This document shows, piece by piece, positions 45,285-54,530 of a DNA stretch of 64,000 bases. The stretch's first letter is position 1. Each line of letters opens with the position of its first letter. Origin of the DNA: Nostoc sp. ATCC 43529 (lineage in GTDB: Bacteria; Cyanobacteriota; Cyanobacteriia; Cyanobacteriales; Nostocaceae); assembly GCA_003326205.1 (NCBI GenBank), contig LWTK01000048.1, forward strand, positions 51,606-115,605, written 5' to 3'. Position numbers and translations under genes: made by a program. The notes beneath the pieces are model-generated. The model was given only the letters and a program-made list of their open reading frames with translations. It was not told the DNA's origin and made no database searches.

Positions 45285-45425
45285 CCGACAGAAAATCGTC
45301 GAGGCATTGCCAGGAAAAATATTCCCGTAGGTTATCTTCTATTTGACGGCGAACAGCACGGCTTTCAGCAGACAGAAAACATCAAGCACGCTCTAGAAGC
45401 GGAACTGTATTTCTTCGACCTATAG
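45285..45425 (+). pseudogene. C-terminal remnant of an S9-family peptidase
   Basis: In the frame ending at the TAG at 45423-45425, the peptide IPVGYLLFDGEQHGFQQ then ENIKHALEAELYFF matches the conserved C-terminus of prolyl-oligopeptidase-type (S9) peptidases, including the catalytic His in EQHGF. The Ser and Asp of the triad and the propeller domain are gone. Upstream sequence has stops in this frame. About 45 codons of the gene survive. Confidence 0.6.
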
Positions 45426-45488
45426 CTGACAAAATCAGGTTTGCGTTTTTGATTTATTACCGTTTTGGCATAATCCGCATAATAAAGT

Positions 45489-47408
45489 ATGACAAATAAG
45501 ACTATACAACACCCAGAACGCTGGACTCGCGACTACATCTTTGACATTCTGCGTGAGATAGGCATTCACTACATTTTTGGTGTACCAGGTACAAACGAAA
45601 TTCCAATTATTGATGGCACATCATATCCAGAAAATGAAGTCCAATACATTGAATGTCTCCATGAAAACATCGCTATCGGTGCAGCGATGGGTTCGGCACG
45701 GATGAGTGGCAAACCAGGTGTAGTTGTTGTCCACGTTACACCGGGTATCGCTCATAGCATCGGTAATCTTTTCAACGCCTGGCGATCGCACATACCCTTA
45801 GTAATACTTTGTTGCCAGCAGCAAAATGAGTTAGTAACACAAGAGCCGCTTTTGGCCTCAAACCTCGTTGATCTGGCACGGCAGTACACAAAATGGGCAC
45901 ATGAGGTTCGGACACCCGAGGAAATTGGGCTGGTTTTACAGCGTGCGTTCAAGGAGGCGATCGCGCCGCCTAACGGTCCAGTGCTCGTTGCCATCCCGTG
46001 GGAATTTACAATGCGCCACATTGATGCCGAAGATCGTATTCCAGGAATCACGCAGATATCGCCCCATTTCACTGGTGACTTATCAACAATCGAGCAAGCG
46101 GCTTTGCTGCTGGCAGAAGCAAGGAACCCGATTATCATTGCCGGTGATGCGGTTGGCTATGCTAATGCTTGGCCAGAGTTACAGGAGCTGACAGAACTCC
46201 TTGGCGCGCCAGTACTACTCCAGACCTTCAGTAGCGTGGCGAATTTCCCCAACGATGACTTCCATTGGCAGGGAGAACTGCCTGGTACCCAATTAGGAAT
46301 GCAGCAAGTATTTCAGGATCATGATGTTGCCTTTTTCTGCGGCTTCGGTCTCCAAGCTCAGATTACAGTCTTCAAGTATTCCGACGGTCCTCTGATTCCC
46401 CCCAGTGTTCAGCAGATTTATTTGACGAATAACACCTGGGACATCGGCAAGAACTCTTATAGCAAGGTGGGAATTCTCGGCGATATCAAAACAACACTCC
46501 CACTGATCAACAACCTTGTTCGTCAGAACCCCCCAGCAGAGGGGGTAAAGCGCAACGAGAATCTGCGACAACTCAATGTCCAGCGACATCAACAGTGGCA
46601 ACAATATTTGGAACTAGCGCTAACAAAAGATGAGATTTGGGCTGTTGTCATTGCTGACGCGCTCCGCAAGGCGATTCAGGAGCGCGGTCTGGAGAAACAG
46701 TTTGTGTACGTCCATGAGGCAGTCTCCGATCCAGCACCGTTCCAGTATTTTCTTCCACTTGGTAATGATGGAGCCGTACCCATTAGCTACTATTGCGTAG
46801 CTGGCGGCTCCCTCGGCTGGTCAATGCCTGCTTCTCTGGGAATTAAACTCGAAACCTTTGGTTGGCAAGGCATCGAGACACGCCTGGTCGTTAACGCCGT
46901 CGGTGACGGCTCATCGCTGTTTTATCCGCAAACTTGGTGGACTGCGGCACACCGCGAACTCGGCATACTCTATATCATTACGAACAATCAGGAATACCAA
47001 ACACTGCAAAGCGGACTGCAACAGGTAGTCGCTGCATATAGCTCTGCACCTGGCTATGGCTGGAAACCGAAGACTAACGACCCTGAGTATCTGCGAATTG
47101 AGAGGCCAAAACTCGACTTTGTAGCTCTGGCGAAGGCCTTCGGTGGTCAAGATGGTGAGATTGTGGAGACTTCCCAGGACGTTAGTTCTGCTGTACGGCG
47201 CGGCATCGATTATGTATTGGAGACCCGACGCTCGTATATCCTCGATGTACGAACTGCCAAAGACACGCTTTCAACGCCATTGACCCAGCAGATGTCTGCA
47301 CGTTATACCGCACAACCGCCGCTCAACTTTTTTCATCGTCAGGTGGAAAAATCATTTTTGCGGACGCAGGCTCCTGGCGCAGCGGTGAATGTTCCGATTA
47401 TTTTTTAA
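45489..47408 (+). CDS. ThDP-dependent enzyme (acetolactate synthase / benzoylformate decarboxylase family)
   Basis: The 639-residue protein has the three domains of the ThDP decarboxylase/carboligase family. The N-terminal PYR domain has catalytic Glu59 in ECLHENIAIGAA and GVPGTNEIPI. A central domain (about 200-340) follows. The C-terminal PP domain has the GDGSSLFYP motif and the following NNQEYQT for Mg-ThDP binding. Acetolactate synthase, decarboxylases and ScyA-type acyloin synthases share this layout. Twenty-eight bases downstream lies an amine oxidase gene that could supply a 2-oxo acid, so 2-oxo acid decarboxylation or coupling is likely (inference). This and the next gene are visibly GC-richer than their surroundings, hinting at transfer. 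Confidence 0.85.
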   Translation: MTNKTIQHPERWTRDYIFDILREIGIHYIFGVPGTNEIPIIDGTSYPENEVQYIECLHENIAIGAAMGSARMSGKPGVVVVHVTPGIAHSIGNLFNAWRSHIPLVILCCQQQNELVTQEPLLASNLVDLARQYTKWAHEVRTPEEIGLVLQRAFKEAIAPPNGPVLVAIPWEFTMRHIDAEDRIPGITQISPHFTGDLSTIEQAALLLAEARNPIIIAGDAVGYANAWPELQELTELLGAPVLLQTFSSVANFPNDDFHWQGELPGTQLGMQQVFQDHDVAFFCGFGLQAQITVFKYSDGPLIPPSVQQIYLTNNTWDIGKNSYSKVGILGDIKTTLPLINNLVRQNPPAEGVKRNENLRQLNVQRHQQWQQYLELALTKDEIWAVVIADALRKAIQERGLEKQFVYVHEAVSDPAPFQYFLPLGNDGAVPISYYCVAGGSLGWSMPASLGIKLETFGWQGIETRLVVNAVGDGSSLFYPQTWWTAAHRELGILYIITNNQEYQTLQSGLQQVVAAYSSAPGYGWKPKTNDPEYLRIERPKLDFVALAKAFGGQDGEIVETSQDVSSAVRRGIDYVLETRRSYILDVRTAKDTLSTPLTQQMSARYTAQPPLNFFHRQVEKSFLRTQAPGAAVNVPIIF

Positions 47409-47436
47409 ACCAAACACCAATAGAGGATGACAAATC

Positions 47437-49065
47437 ATGGCAGAAATCGATATTGCGATCGTCGGTGGTGGTGTATCAGGCGTCTATAGTGCGTGGCGGC
47501 TCAAACAAGCCTACCCAGATCAAAATATCGTTGTCTTCGAGGGGAGCGATTACATTGGGGGGCGTTTGCTCTCAGTGCGGCCGCCCGATATTTCAAACAT
47601 GGTTGCCGAACTTGGGGGAATGCGTATCCTCCCAGCAGTGCAACCACTGATCGCAAAGCTCATCGGAGAGCTTAATAAAGTCCTCCCACTAGAGCAGCAG
47701 ATTGAGTTGTATGATTTTCCGGTCGATCAACCACAAAACATCGCCTATCTCCGTGGCGTCTATCTTCGGCTTTCCGATTTCACTATCAAACCGGATAAAG
47801 TGCCGTATCATCTCTCTTTTCTGGAACGTAGTGGTACAGCAGGCAGCATCATCATCAATGCGATTGAGCAGATTGTACCGGGAATCACAAATCCAAAGCT
47901 TACTGAATCTCAACGCCGAGAGATGGCGCATAACGCGAGCTTTGCTGGAACACCGCTATGGAAACAAGGCTTTTGGAACGTGCTCATACGCATCATCAGC
48001 GGTGAAGCTTACGAACTCGGCATTGATGCCGGCGGCTACAACTCAACACTCACTAACTGGAATGCCGCTGATGCAATTCCCTGGTATCTCTCCGATTTTG
48101 GCATTGACCCGCAATACAAGGGTTTTAAGAAAGGATTTCAGGAGGTACCCAAATCATTAGCGCAGCTTTTCTCCAAAGCTGGTGGCGAAATTCGGCTCAA
48201 TAATAGGCTCGACGGTTTCGATTGGAAAAACGACACATTTGAACTGAGCATCCAGGGAGAAACGATCGCTACAAAATCATTGATCCTCGCTATGCCGCGC
48301 CGCTCGCTCGATCTGCTTGTGCCCACAAGTCCGCCTATGCTGGAGATTCAGCACCTCATCACCAGCGTCACACCGCGCCCACTCTTCAAGCTCTTCACAA
48401 CCTATACTAACCCGTGGTGGCGTGCAGCAGGCTACACGGACGATGGTAAGTTCATTCCAGTTGAGTCTGGACGAACAGTCACAGACCTGCCGGTGCGTCA
48501 AACCTATTACTGGCCAAAGGACGACGGCAAACCAGCCACCGAAGGACCGTCGATGCTGATGGCAAGTTATGATGATGGCACAGACATCGGCTTCTGGGAC
48601 GGTCTCCGCCCACGACGGCATCAGGCTTGGCAAGCGCGTCGGCAGGTTGCAGAATTAGTGAAAAATCCATACCTGGGGTCAAGCAAGCAACAGTCTAACA
48701 GCGAATGGGACAAATACGTGGCACCGGCACCGATGGTTGAGGAGGTAGCACGCCAGCTTGGGATCATCCACGGTCTCAACTATACACCGGATGTGCAAAA
48801 CGCCGCATTTCGCGACTGGGGTGACGACCCATTTGGCGGTGGATGGAACAGTTGGAATATCGGTGTCAAAAGTTGGGAGGTGAAACAACAAATTATCCAA
48901 CCGCTCGGCACTGATTGCTCTCTCTACATCTGTGGTGAAGCTTATTCAGACGCTCAGGGTTGGGTTGAAGGCGCACTGCAAACGTCCGACATGGTGCTGG
49001 AAAAGTTCGGTATTAGCCCCTTACTGTCTAGTACAGTACAGCGTAAAAAGCAGAGCATTAAATAG
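47437..49065 (+). CDS. Flavin amine oxidase (L-amino-acid/monoamine oxidase family)
   Basis: FAD enzyme of 542 residues: ADP-binding motif IAIVGGGVSGVYSAWRL, the flavin contact GGRLLSVRP, the substrate-domain segment ELGGMRILP, and the C-terminal ICGEAYSDAQGWVEGALQTSD that closes the FAD site in this family. It should oxidise an amine or amino acid to the imine/keto acid with H2O2 release. AGAGGATG precedes the ATG. It sits 28 bases after the ThDP enzyme gene, so the two likely work in sequence. A decayed peroxidase gene follows directly. Confidence 0.88.
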   Translation: MAEIDIAIVGGGVSGVYSAWRLKQAYPDQNIVVFEGSDYIGGRLLSVRPPDISNMVAELGGMRILPAVQPLIAKLIGELNKVLPLEQQIELYDFPVDQPQNIAYLRGVYLRLSDFTIKPDKVPYHLSFLERSGTAGSIIINAIEQIVPGITNPKLTESQRREMAHNASFAGTPLWKQGFWNVLIRIISGEAYELGIDAGGYNSTLTNWNAADAIPWYLSDFGIDPQYKGFKKGFQEVPKSLAQLFSKAGGEIRLNNRLDGFDWKNDTFELSIQGETIATKSLILAMPRRSLDLLVPTSPPMLEIQHLITSVTPRPLFKLFTTYTNPWWRAAGYTDDGKFIPVESGRTVTDLPVRQTYYWPKDDGKPATEGPSMLMASYDDGTDIGFWDGLRPRRHQAWQARRQVAELVKNPYLGSSKQQSNSEWDKYVAPAPMVEEVARQLGIIHGLNYTPDVQNAAFRDWGDDPFGGGWNSWNIGVKSWEVKQQIIQPLGTDCSLYICGEAYSDAQGWVEGALQTSDMVLEKFGISPLLSSTVQRKKQSIK

Positions 49066-49199
49066 CCAAAACTTTGCCCTTGTATGTCCACTTAAAAGGT
49101 CACGAGAAACGCATCTTATTTACTAATAAAAACTAAATGGACATAGCCACAACAAGCAATACCCGCGTTCAGTTCTAAAAATACTAAGGAGTCACGATC

Positions 49200-49637
49200 A
49201 TGAGTACTAAACCAGAACAACATGCATTAAGCTTTGTTGCCCCAATTAAGACACCAGTGCCAGAAAACTATAAAGCCCTAAAGGATATTTTAGAAACAGG
49301 GACTTTAAACCGAGTTATTGTTTAAATATTGGCTTTACTTTTGAAGGTTTAAAAGCTCTGCAATTTGTTGCAGATATTGGTAAATCCTTTTCCGGTTTCA
49401 ACTACAAATCATTTAGACAAGGAAGGAGATTTTGCTGGTCTACCTACAGATGCTAAAGCTCCCCTGATTGGTGCTAATGACAATAAAAGTGGCCAATTCG
49501 ATATTCCTGTCTCTCCAGACAACCCCGCCATCAAGTTGACGGGTTTTGATCGATTCATCACAACCAAAGGAGGAGCTTACTGTTTTATACCTAGTATTAC
49601 CGCGTTGCAACACATAGCTAGTCATTCAACTAAGTAA
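49200..49637 (+). pseudogene. Decayed DyP-type peroxidase gene
   Basis: An ATG at 49200 with an intact AAGGAG site begins a 41-codon frame ending in TAA (49323-49325). The next frame reads NIGFTFEGLKALQFVADIG, like the conserved early part of DyP-type heme peroxidases. A third frame to 49637 ends GFDRFITTKGGAYCFIPSIT, like the DyP C-terminus. The total length is only 438 bases, so most of the gene, including the distal GxxDG and proximal His region, has been deleted and the ends are frameshifted. The family call rests on short motifs. Confidence 0.45.
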
Positions 49638-49721
49638 GTCGCGGAGAAAATTTATAGTCTTCGTGGAAAGAGAAAAGAGTTTCACTGAGTAAACTTATTT
49701 ACCAATCTTGAGATAATTCCT

Positions 49722-51665
49722 ATGACATTTGCCGATCAGAATCTAGCTACACAGCGACCGAATAGTCTAAAAGACTTTTCTTTACCTCGACGGGAGAATT
49801 ACTTTCCCTCCCCTGCGGATTGGAGAAATGAAGTGCTCTATTTTCTCTTACCCGATCGCTTTAGCGATGGTAAAGAGGATACACGTCCTTTACTGAATCG
49901 ACAGCAACTGAATCTGGCCCGCCCTAATCTACCGAATGGGCAGTCTTGGCGATTTGATAAATGGGCAGAGTCCGGAGGCGATCGCTGGCAGGGTGGAACA
50001 CTCAAAGGATTAGAGTCGAAACTGGATTATCTCAAGCAACTGGGCATGACGACGATCTGGGTAGGTCCAGTTTTTCAACAACGGGGTCACTTGGATAGCT
50101 ATCACGGTTACGGCATTCAAGATTTTCTAGAGGTCGATCCTCGCTTTGGGACTCGCCAAGATTTGGTCAGTCTGGTCAATAAAGCCCACGGAAAGAGACT
50201 ACGCATTATCCTAGATATCATTTTTAACCATTCAGGATCTAACTGGCTCTATGCTCCGAATACTCCTGGGGGAGAATTGAAACCACCTTATACATCTGGT
50301 TGGTATCAGTTTGGCTCGTGGCTAGGCGATCGTGGGCAACCCATTGCGGTAAAGCCTCAAACGAGCGCAGAAGGAGTGTGGCCGAGGGAACTTCAGGAAG
50401 CAGATTGCTACACTCGTGCTGGCGAGGGAAATTTGGGGCAGGGAGACTTGGATGATCCCAATGCGGAATTCCGGCGTTCGGATTTCATCACACTACGAGA
50501 TTTCCAGTTGGAGTATCCTCATCTGTTAGATAACTTAGCCCGATGTTATAAATACTGGATTGCGCTGACAGACTGTGATGGCTTTCGGATTGATACACTC
50601 AAGCATGTGACCTATGAACAAGCCCGAAATTTTTGTGGAACGATTAAGGAGTTTGCAGCCAATCTAGGTAAGAGTGACTTCTTTCTAGTAGGGGAAGTAG
50701 CAGGTGGTGACTATAACCAAGACCGCTATCTGGATGTGGTGGGGCAAAATCTAAATGCTGCTCTGGATATCGGCGAGATGCGGGGAAATCTTAACCTGGT
50801 TGCCAAAGGGCTGATAGATCCAAGAGCCTACTTTAACGGGTTTGATCCAGGGAAAGCTGTAATGGGGTCTCACCGGAATATCGGACGGCGACATGTTTCA
50901 ATTTTGGACGATCACGATCATGTATTTGGTGAAAAAATCCGCTTTTCCAGTGAAGCTGCATCGGATCATCAGGTGATTGCCGGAGTAGCATTGCAACTGT
51001 TTACATTGGGAGTGCCCTGCATTTACGCTGGAACTGAGCAGGCATTGGCGGGGCCAGAACCGTCTGAACGGAGGTGGTTGCCCGACTGGAAGAAATCCGA
51101 TCGCTATTTACGGGAGGCGATGTTTGGTCCAGAGCATCCCCGACAATCTGGTGTGACGGGACTGCAAGCCCTCGATCAAAACTTACCTGGTTTCGGGCCG
51201 TTTGGGACAGCAGGTGCTCATTGTTTCGAGCCAAATCACCCTGCCTATGTCCGGATTGCGGCAATGGCAGCAATCCGTAAGCAGTTCCCAGTGCTGCGAT
51301 TGGGACGGCAGTATTTGCGACCAATCGCAATCCCTGTGTTGAACTTGCCCTTTGGCGACCACGGACGGAGTGGAGAAATTATCGGTTGGTCAAGGATTCT
51401 AGATGATGAAGAGGCGGTTTGTGTGCTAAACAGTCATGGAACTGATAATCGGGGAGCAAAAGTTTTGGTGGATGCCAATCTGAACGCGATTGGAAGTTCA
51501 ATGACGGTGATTCTGAATACGGCTGAAGTGGCAAATTTGCCGGGTTACACAGGTCCTCACAAAACGGGATCTAAAGTGTTAGTGCAGCAACAAGATGGGA
51601 CTCCCTATATTGAAATCCAACCGATTTCAGCATCCGGATTTTTGATTCTGACGAATTATCCCTGA
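49722..51665 (+). CDS. GH13 alpha-amylase family glycoside hydrolase
   Basis: Glucan-active or glucosyl-transfer enzyme of 647 residues with the (beta/alpha)8 barrel motifs. Region I is DIIFNHSG, region II DGFRIDTLKH (nucleophile Asp291), region III LVGEVAG (acid/base Glu325) and region IV LDDHDH (Asp399, where N-H-D is usual). The start WRNEVLYFLLPDRFSDG and a C-terminal beta domain are typical. No signal peptide is present, so it is cytoplasmic. The exact specificity (amylase, trehalose- or sucrose-type transfer) cannot be fixed. It ends the GC-richer block. Confidence 0.9.
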   Translation: MTFADQNLATQRPNSLKDFSLPRRENYFPSPADWRNEVLYFLLPDRFSDGKEDTRPLLNRQQLNLARPNLPNGQSWRFDKWAESGGDRWQGGTLKGLESKLDYLKQLGMTTIWVGPVFQQRGHLDSYHGYGIQDFLEVDPRFGTRQDLVSLVNKAHGKRLRIILDIIFNHSGSNWLYAPNTPGGELKPPYTSGWYQFGSWLGDRGQPIAVKPQTSAEGVWPRELQEADCYTRAGEGNLGQGDLDDPNAEFRRSDFITLRDFQLEYPHLLDNLARCYKYWIALTDCDGFRIDTLKHVTYEQARNFCGTIKEFAANLGKSDFFLVGEVAGGDYNQDRYLDVVGQNLNAALDIGEMRGNLNLVAKGLIDPRAYFNGFDPGKAVMGSHRNIGRRHVSILDDHDHVFGEKIRFSSEAASDHQVIAGVALQLFTLGVPCIYAGTEQALAGPEPSERRWLPDWKKSDRYLREAMFGPEHPRQSGVTGLQALDQNLPGFGPFGTAGAHCFEPNHPAYVRIAAMAAIRKQFPVLRLGRQYLRPIAIPVLNLPFGDHGRSGEIIGWSRILDDEEAVCVLNSHGTDNRGAKVLVDANLNAIGSSMTVILNTAEVANLPGYTGPHKTGSKVLVQQQDGTPYIEIQPISASGFLILTNYP

Positions 51666-51838
51666 TCCCTGAGGTCAAGCCGAGGTTGTGCGACGCAGAT
51701 GTCAAACAACTGACTGATTTGCCACCAAGAGACTAGAAGGAAATTATGAAAACAGAAAAAACAGTTATTCTCCCTCAAACCGATTTAAATATCTAGCAAA
51801 ATCATTAGGCGTGTTCATCCTGACTCTCTGTTTTGCGA
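51666..51838. other. Short intergenic region before the transposon end
   Basis: No gene or repeat is seen between the GH13 stop and the TGTACA that opens the transposon left end. Confidence 0.4.
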
Positions 51839-52018
51839 TGTACATTAACTAATTATTTGTCCAATTAACAAAATCTTGTCACAAAATAGGTAAATAGCTA
51901 AAAGCCTGGCATAACCTTTGTTAAGACAGGTTTTTGATTAGCTCAATTCTCACAACCTTATTTTGGCTAGATTAACAAATTAGATGTCCCATTCCTGAAA
52001 TTTAACAATTTAACTGTC
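51839..52018 (+). mobile_element. Left end of a type V-K CAST (Tn7-like) transposon with TnsB-binding-type repeats
   Basis: TGTACA at 51839-51844 is the terminal motif of these elements. It is followed by copies of ATTAACNAATTNNNTGTC at 51844-51861, 51864-51880 (variant), 51971-51988 and 52001-52018. This is the arrangement of TnsB sites upstream of tnsB in V-K CASTs (family knowledge recalled, not searched). The tnsB-like frame begins just after the fourth copy. No matching inverted right end was found between here and the tRNA. Confidence 0.65.
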
Positions 52019-52042
52019 ACTTCACAAAAACAGGAAAAATTC

Positions 52043-52546
52043 TTGGATTTTAGAAAGGCAAAGTTAAAAATGGAGGTGATTCAAAGTCTACTTGAAGCAA
52101 GCGATCGCACAACATATACTCAAAGACTCCAACAAGCAGCAGTAAAACTGGGTAAATCTGTGCGAACGGTACGACGGCTGATTGATAAATGGGAACAAGA
52201 AGGGTTAGCAGGGCTGACTCAAACTCAACGTGCAGACAAAGGAAAGCACCGAGTTAACGAAAATTGGCAAGAATTTATCTTAAAAACCTACAAGGAAGGC
52301 GTAATGAAAGCCGAAGATATCCAACCCTGGCTGTTTCGAGTCGAACCCTATGAGGGTGAAAGTTTGAGTCATTTTTTAGGACGGTTTCGACAAGGGAATG
52401 AATTAAAGCCTACTGGGTTAGGTAAAGCGGCGTGACTTGGGGGTGCTGTTGCACGATGGGAAAAGTTTCGGTTTACTCCGCCTCCCTCACGTCAGCAGTT
52501 GGAAGCGTTGGCTATTGTGGTGGAAGTATTGACTGACAAGCTGTGA
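52043..52546 (+). pseudogene. TnsB-TniQ deletion fusion, remnant of a type V-K CAST
   Basis: Codons from 52043 to about 52300 encode the N-terminal DNA-binding part of a V-K-type TnsB (VIQSLLEASDRTTYTQRL, TVRRLIDKWEQEGLAGLTQT, RADKGKHR, KTYKEG). The next codons, in the same frame from the ATG at 52303, are the N-terminus of TniQ (IQPWLFRVEPYEGESLSHFL, GRFRQGNELKPTGLGKAA). A TGA at 52433-52435 interrupts it, after which TniQ sequence continues (VARWEKFRFTPPPSRQQLEA) to the TGA at 52544. The TnsB catalytic core, all of TnsC and the rest of TniQ are missing. No Cas12k gene is in the window. Confidence 0.75.
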
Positions 52547-52730
52547 GATTCAGTAGCACTTTCTCTATGCCAACAGTAATCATCCACTCTTGCTAACCTT
52601 TTTATCTAAAAAAGGCAAATAAGGTTTAATATGTTGCAACAAAGCACAGAATTAGTAGTTCGTTAGCAAAAATATATACTTATTTAATTTGATGCGTATG
52701 GGAGAAAATGAAGCATCCTGTGATAAATTT

Positions 52731-53091
52731 TCAATAAATAGCTATGTGTAATAACTTCTTTTCCGTAATACTTATTGTTTCACTGAAAAGGTTACTTGAA
52801 AATGTAAGTTCACTTGTAAATTCTCTAAAAGCCGTATTATAAAAACTGCGAAGAATAAAGGATATGAAAGTACTTGGTGTAATGGGTGAACAAACAGGTA
52901 TTCTACAATTTTTAAACTGTCCTAAAGTAAGATGACATTTGGGATGATCTATCTCTTTATAATTGTCTGGATCGTAATCAAATCTAATTGGTACTGGTAA
53001 TATATTTTTTGCTATTATATCCGCATATATTTCATCATCTTCATAAAGTTCTGGCTCGTTTTGAAAAACTTCTAATGATGGTGATGGTATT
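52731..53091 (-). pseudogene. DUF2290-like C-terminal fragment
   Basis: The minus-strand frame reads SLEVFQNEPELYEDDEIY, PIRFDYDP, HPKCHLTLGQFKNCRIPVCS, PITPSTFISFILRSFY. This resembles the C-terminal half of DUF2290 proteins. There is no proper start; the frame upstream merges into unrelated sequence, so the N-terminal half is lost. Function of the family is unknown to me; such genes are often near mobile or defence DNA. Confidence 0.45.
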
Positions 53092-53106
53092 AATGTTGCT
53101 ATTAGT

Positions 53107-53307
53107 ACCTTCAACAATGTTAAAAATAATAACACCATTTTCTCTAGATACCAAAAGTGCATCTATTTGATAACCCCCTTGAGAAGTTTCTATGATCGGA
53201 TAACCAAGATATAAACTCCCATCAATATCTGTTCTACTCTAAAAGTACTCAGCTAGTCTTCTGGACGAAACAGGTTTATCTACATCACCTCGTATTACAT
53301 TAACCAT
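53107..53307 (-). pseudogene. N-terminal fragment of a UvrD/Rep-type helicase-like protein
   Basis: From the ATG at 53305-53307 the frame reads MVNVIRGDVDKPVSSRRLAE, then a TAG at 53239-53241, then TDIDGSLYLGYPIIET, GGYQIDALLVSRENGVIIF. This looks like the N-terminus of a class of superfamily I helicases or nuclease-helicases, before the Walker A motif. It breaks off where the DUF2290 fragment begins in another frame. Identification is from memory of the pattern only. Confidence 0.35.
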
Positions 53308-53508
53308 AAGATGTTATTTTTACTCAAGTTTATACGTCTATTATCTTATAATTCGTAAGAATTGTGCTGTGTATAACTTAAAATAGGCAAGCTTACATGA
53401 ATCAATTTTTTAATCTATAGCTAGAATCACACCTTTAAATTTCAATTCTACAATTTATACTTACAGCAATTATTTACTTTATTAAGCATAAACAATTATT
53501 TTCAATAC
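53308..53508. other. AT-rich noncoding DNA
   Basis: Very AT-rich, no gene or repeat seen, between the helicase fragment and the 86-residue frame. Confidence 0.4.
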
Positions 53509-53769
53509 TTAATTTTTCAATTTTAAGGCTATCTGCTGATAAATCTGATCTAACCACACGGAAATCACTGGTTGACCTTCAACTACAGAAGCGATCGCTT
53601 TGTCTCGGTCAAACTCCACAAGGGAAAGCATCAACTCTGTCCCTCCCTTGGTAGCTTTTTCTCCTACTGCTCCCAACAGCATAAAACGCTTTCCCTGACC
53701 AGATTTAAATAACTCAGGTTCCTTGTCTTTCAGGGTTTTGACCGTTTCACCAGCCAAATCAAAACTCAT
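53509..53769 (-). CDS. Hypothetical 86-residue protein, truncated by an IS
   Basis: Not recognised. The frame reads like a compact soluble domain (GKRFMLLGAVGEKATKGGTE, LMLSLVEFDRDKAIASVVEG, WLDQIYQQIALKLKN). The transposase remnant ends at its apparent ATG, so the true N-terminus was probably lost and the present start may be artificial. Likely a broken gene. Confidence 0.4.
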   Translation of the reverse strand: MSFDLAGETVKTLKDKEPELFKSGQGKRFMLLGAVGEKATKGGTELMLSLVEFDRDKAIASVVEGQPVISVWLDQIYQQIALKLKN

Positions 53770-54350
53770 TAGCTAGAGTTCTCTCAAAGTTCTTGACGAG
53801 AATTTTGCATCTCTCCATCCAAGCATTTGACCGCTCAATCACCCACCTGGCTGCAACCGGAACTTTCCCCAGATTTACCTTGGTCTTTCTTTTGTTGTTT
53901 CGATGGTTTTGCCGAAAGTTCAAACCTGATTTTCGTCATGATTTGGGGATAAACTTTTTCTAACTCCTCCCTCAGATGTTCTTTCTTGATAACCGTGGTC
54001 TAGCAGGATGGTGATCTTGGGAATATTAACAGGTTTTGACTTGAAATAATCGATGTTTTCAATCAACATCTCAATCAAACCCGTATCATCAGATACATTC
54101 ACTTTAGTGCAGTGAGTAAAAAAGGGAAACCCCAGGGTATCAACGGCTAGATGCCTTTTAATGCCATTTGTCGATTTGTAGAAACAATATCCTTTCGATG
54201 CTGTGCTGGCATTACAGGTATTTTTTACCGCTTGAGAGTCGATGATCACCAACGTTGTCCACTTGGCTTTTTTTTGACCTGCTCACGCACTTGAGCGTGT
54301 AAGATGCTCATTAGTTTGTCGATCGCTCCAGATGCCCGCCACTGCTTGTA
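53770..54350 (-). pseudogene. IS5-type transposase, frameshifted and truncated
   Basis: Read on the minus strand: SGAIDKLMSILHAQVREQVK (about 54330-54270), then after a frame change IIDSQAVKNTCNASTASKGY with the DDE Asp, NGIKRHLAVDTLGFPFFTHC, ITILLDHGY. After a second frame change it reads KIRFELSAKPSKQQKKDQGK, and after a third VPVAARWVIERSNAWMERCK (the YREK-like region), KNFERTLAN. The whole order is that of an IS5-group transposase. At least three frame breaks and a lost C-terminus make it inactive. Terminal inverted repeats were not found. Confidence 0.75.
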
Positions 54351-54530
54351 TTATTATGTACAGGTTTAAGGGTTATTTCTGCCTCAAAAATCTTTAAGTC
54401 CTGGTAGCAACGCTCACATCTCCTTTAAACAAAATGCGATTTTCGTTGATTCGGACTGCGATATAAGGCAGAATTTCTCCTTGGCACAATTGTTTTGTAA
54501 GTGATCGCCTGTCTTTGAATCCAACAAAAT

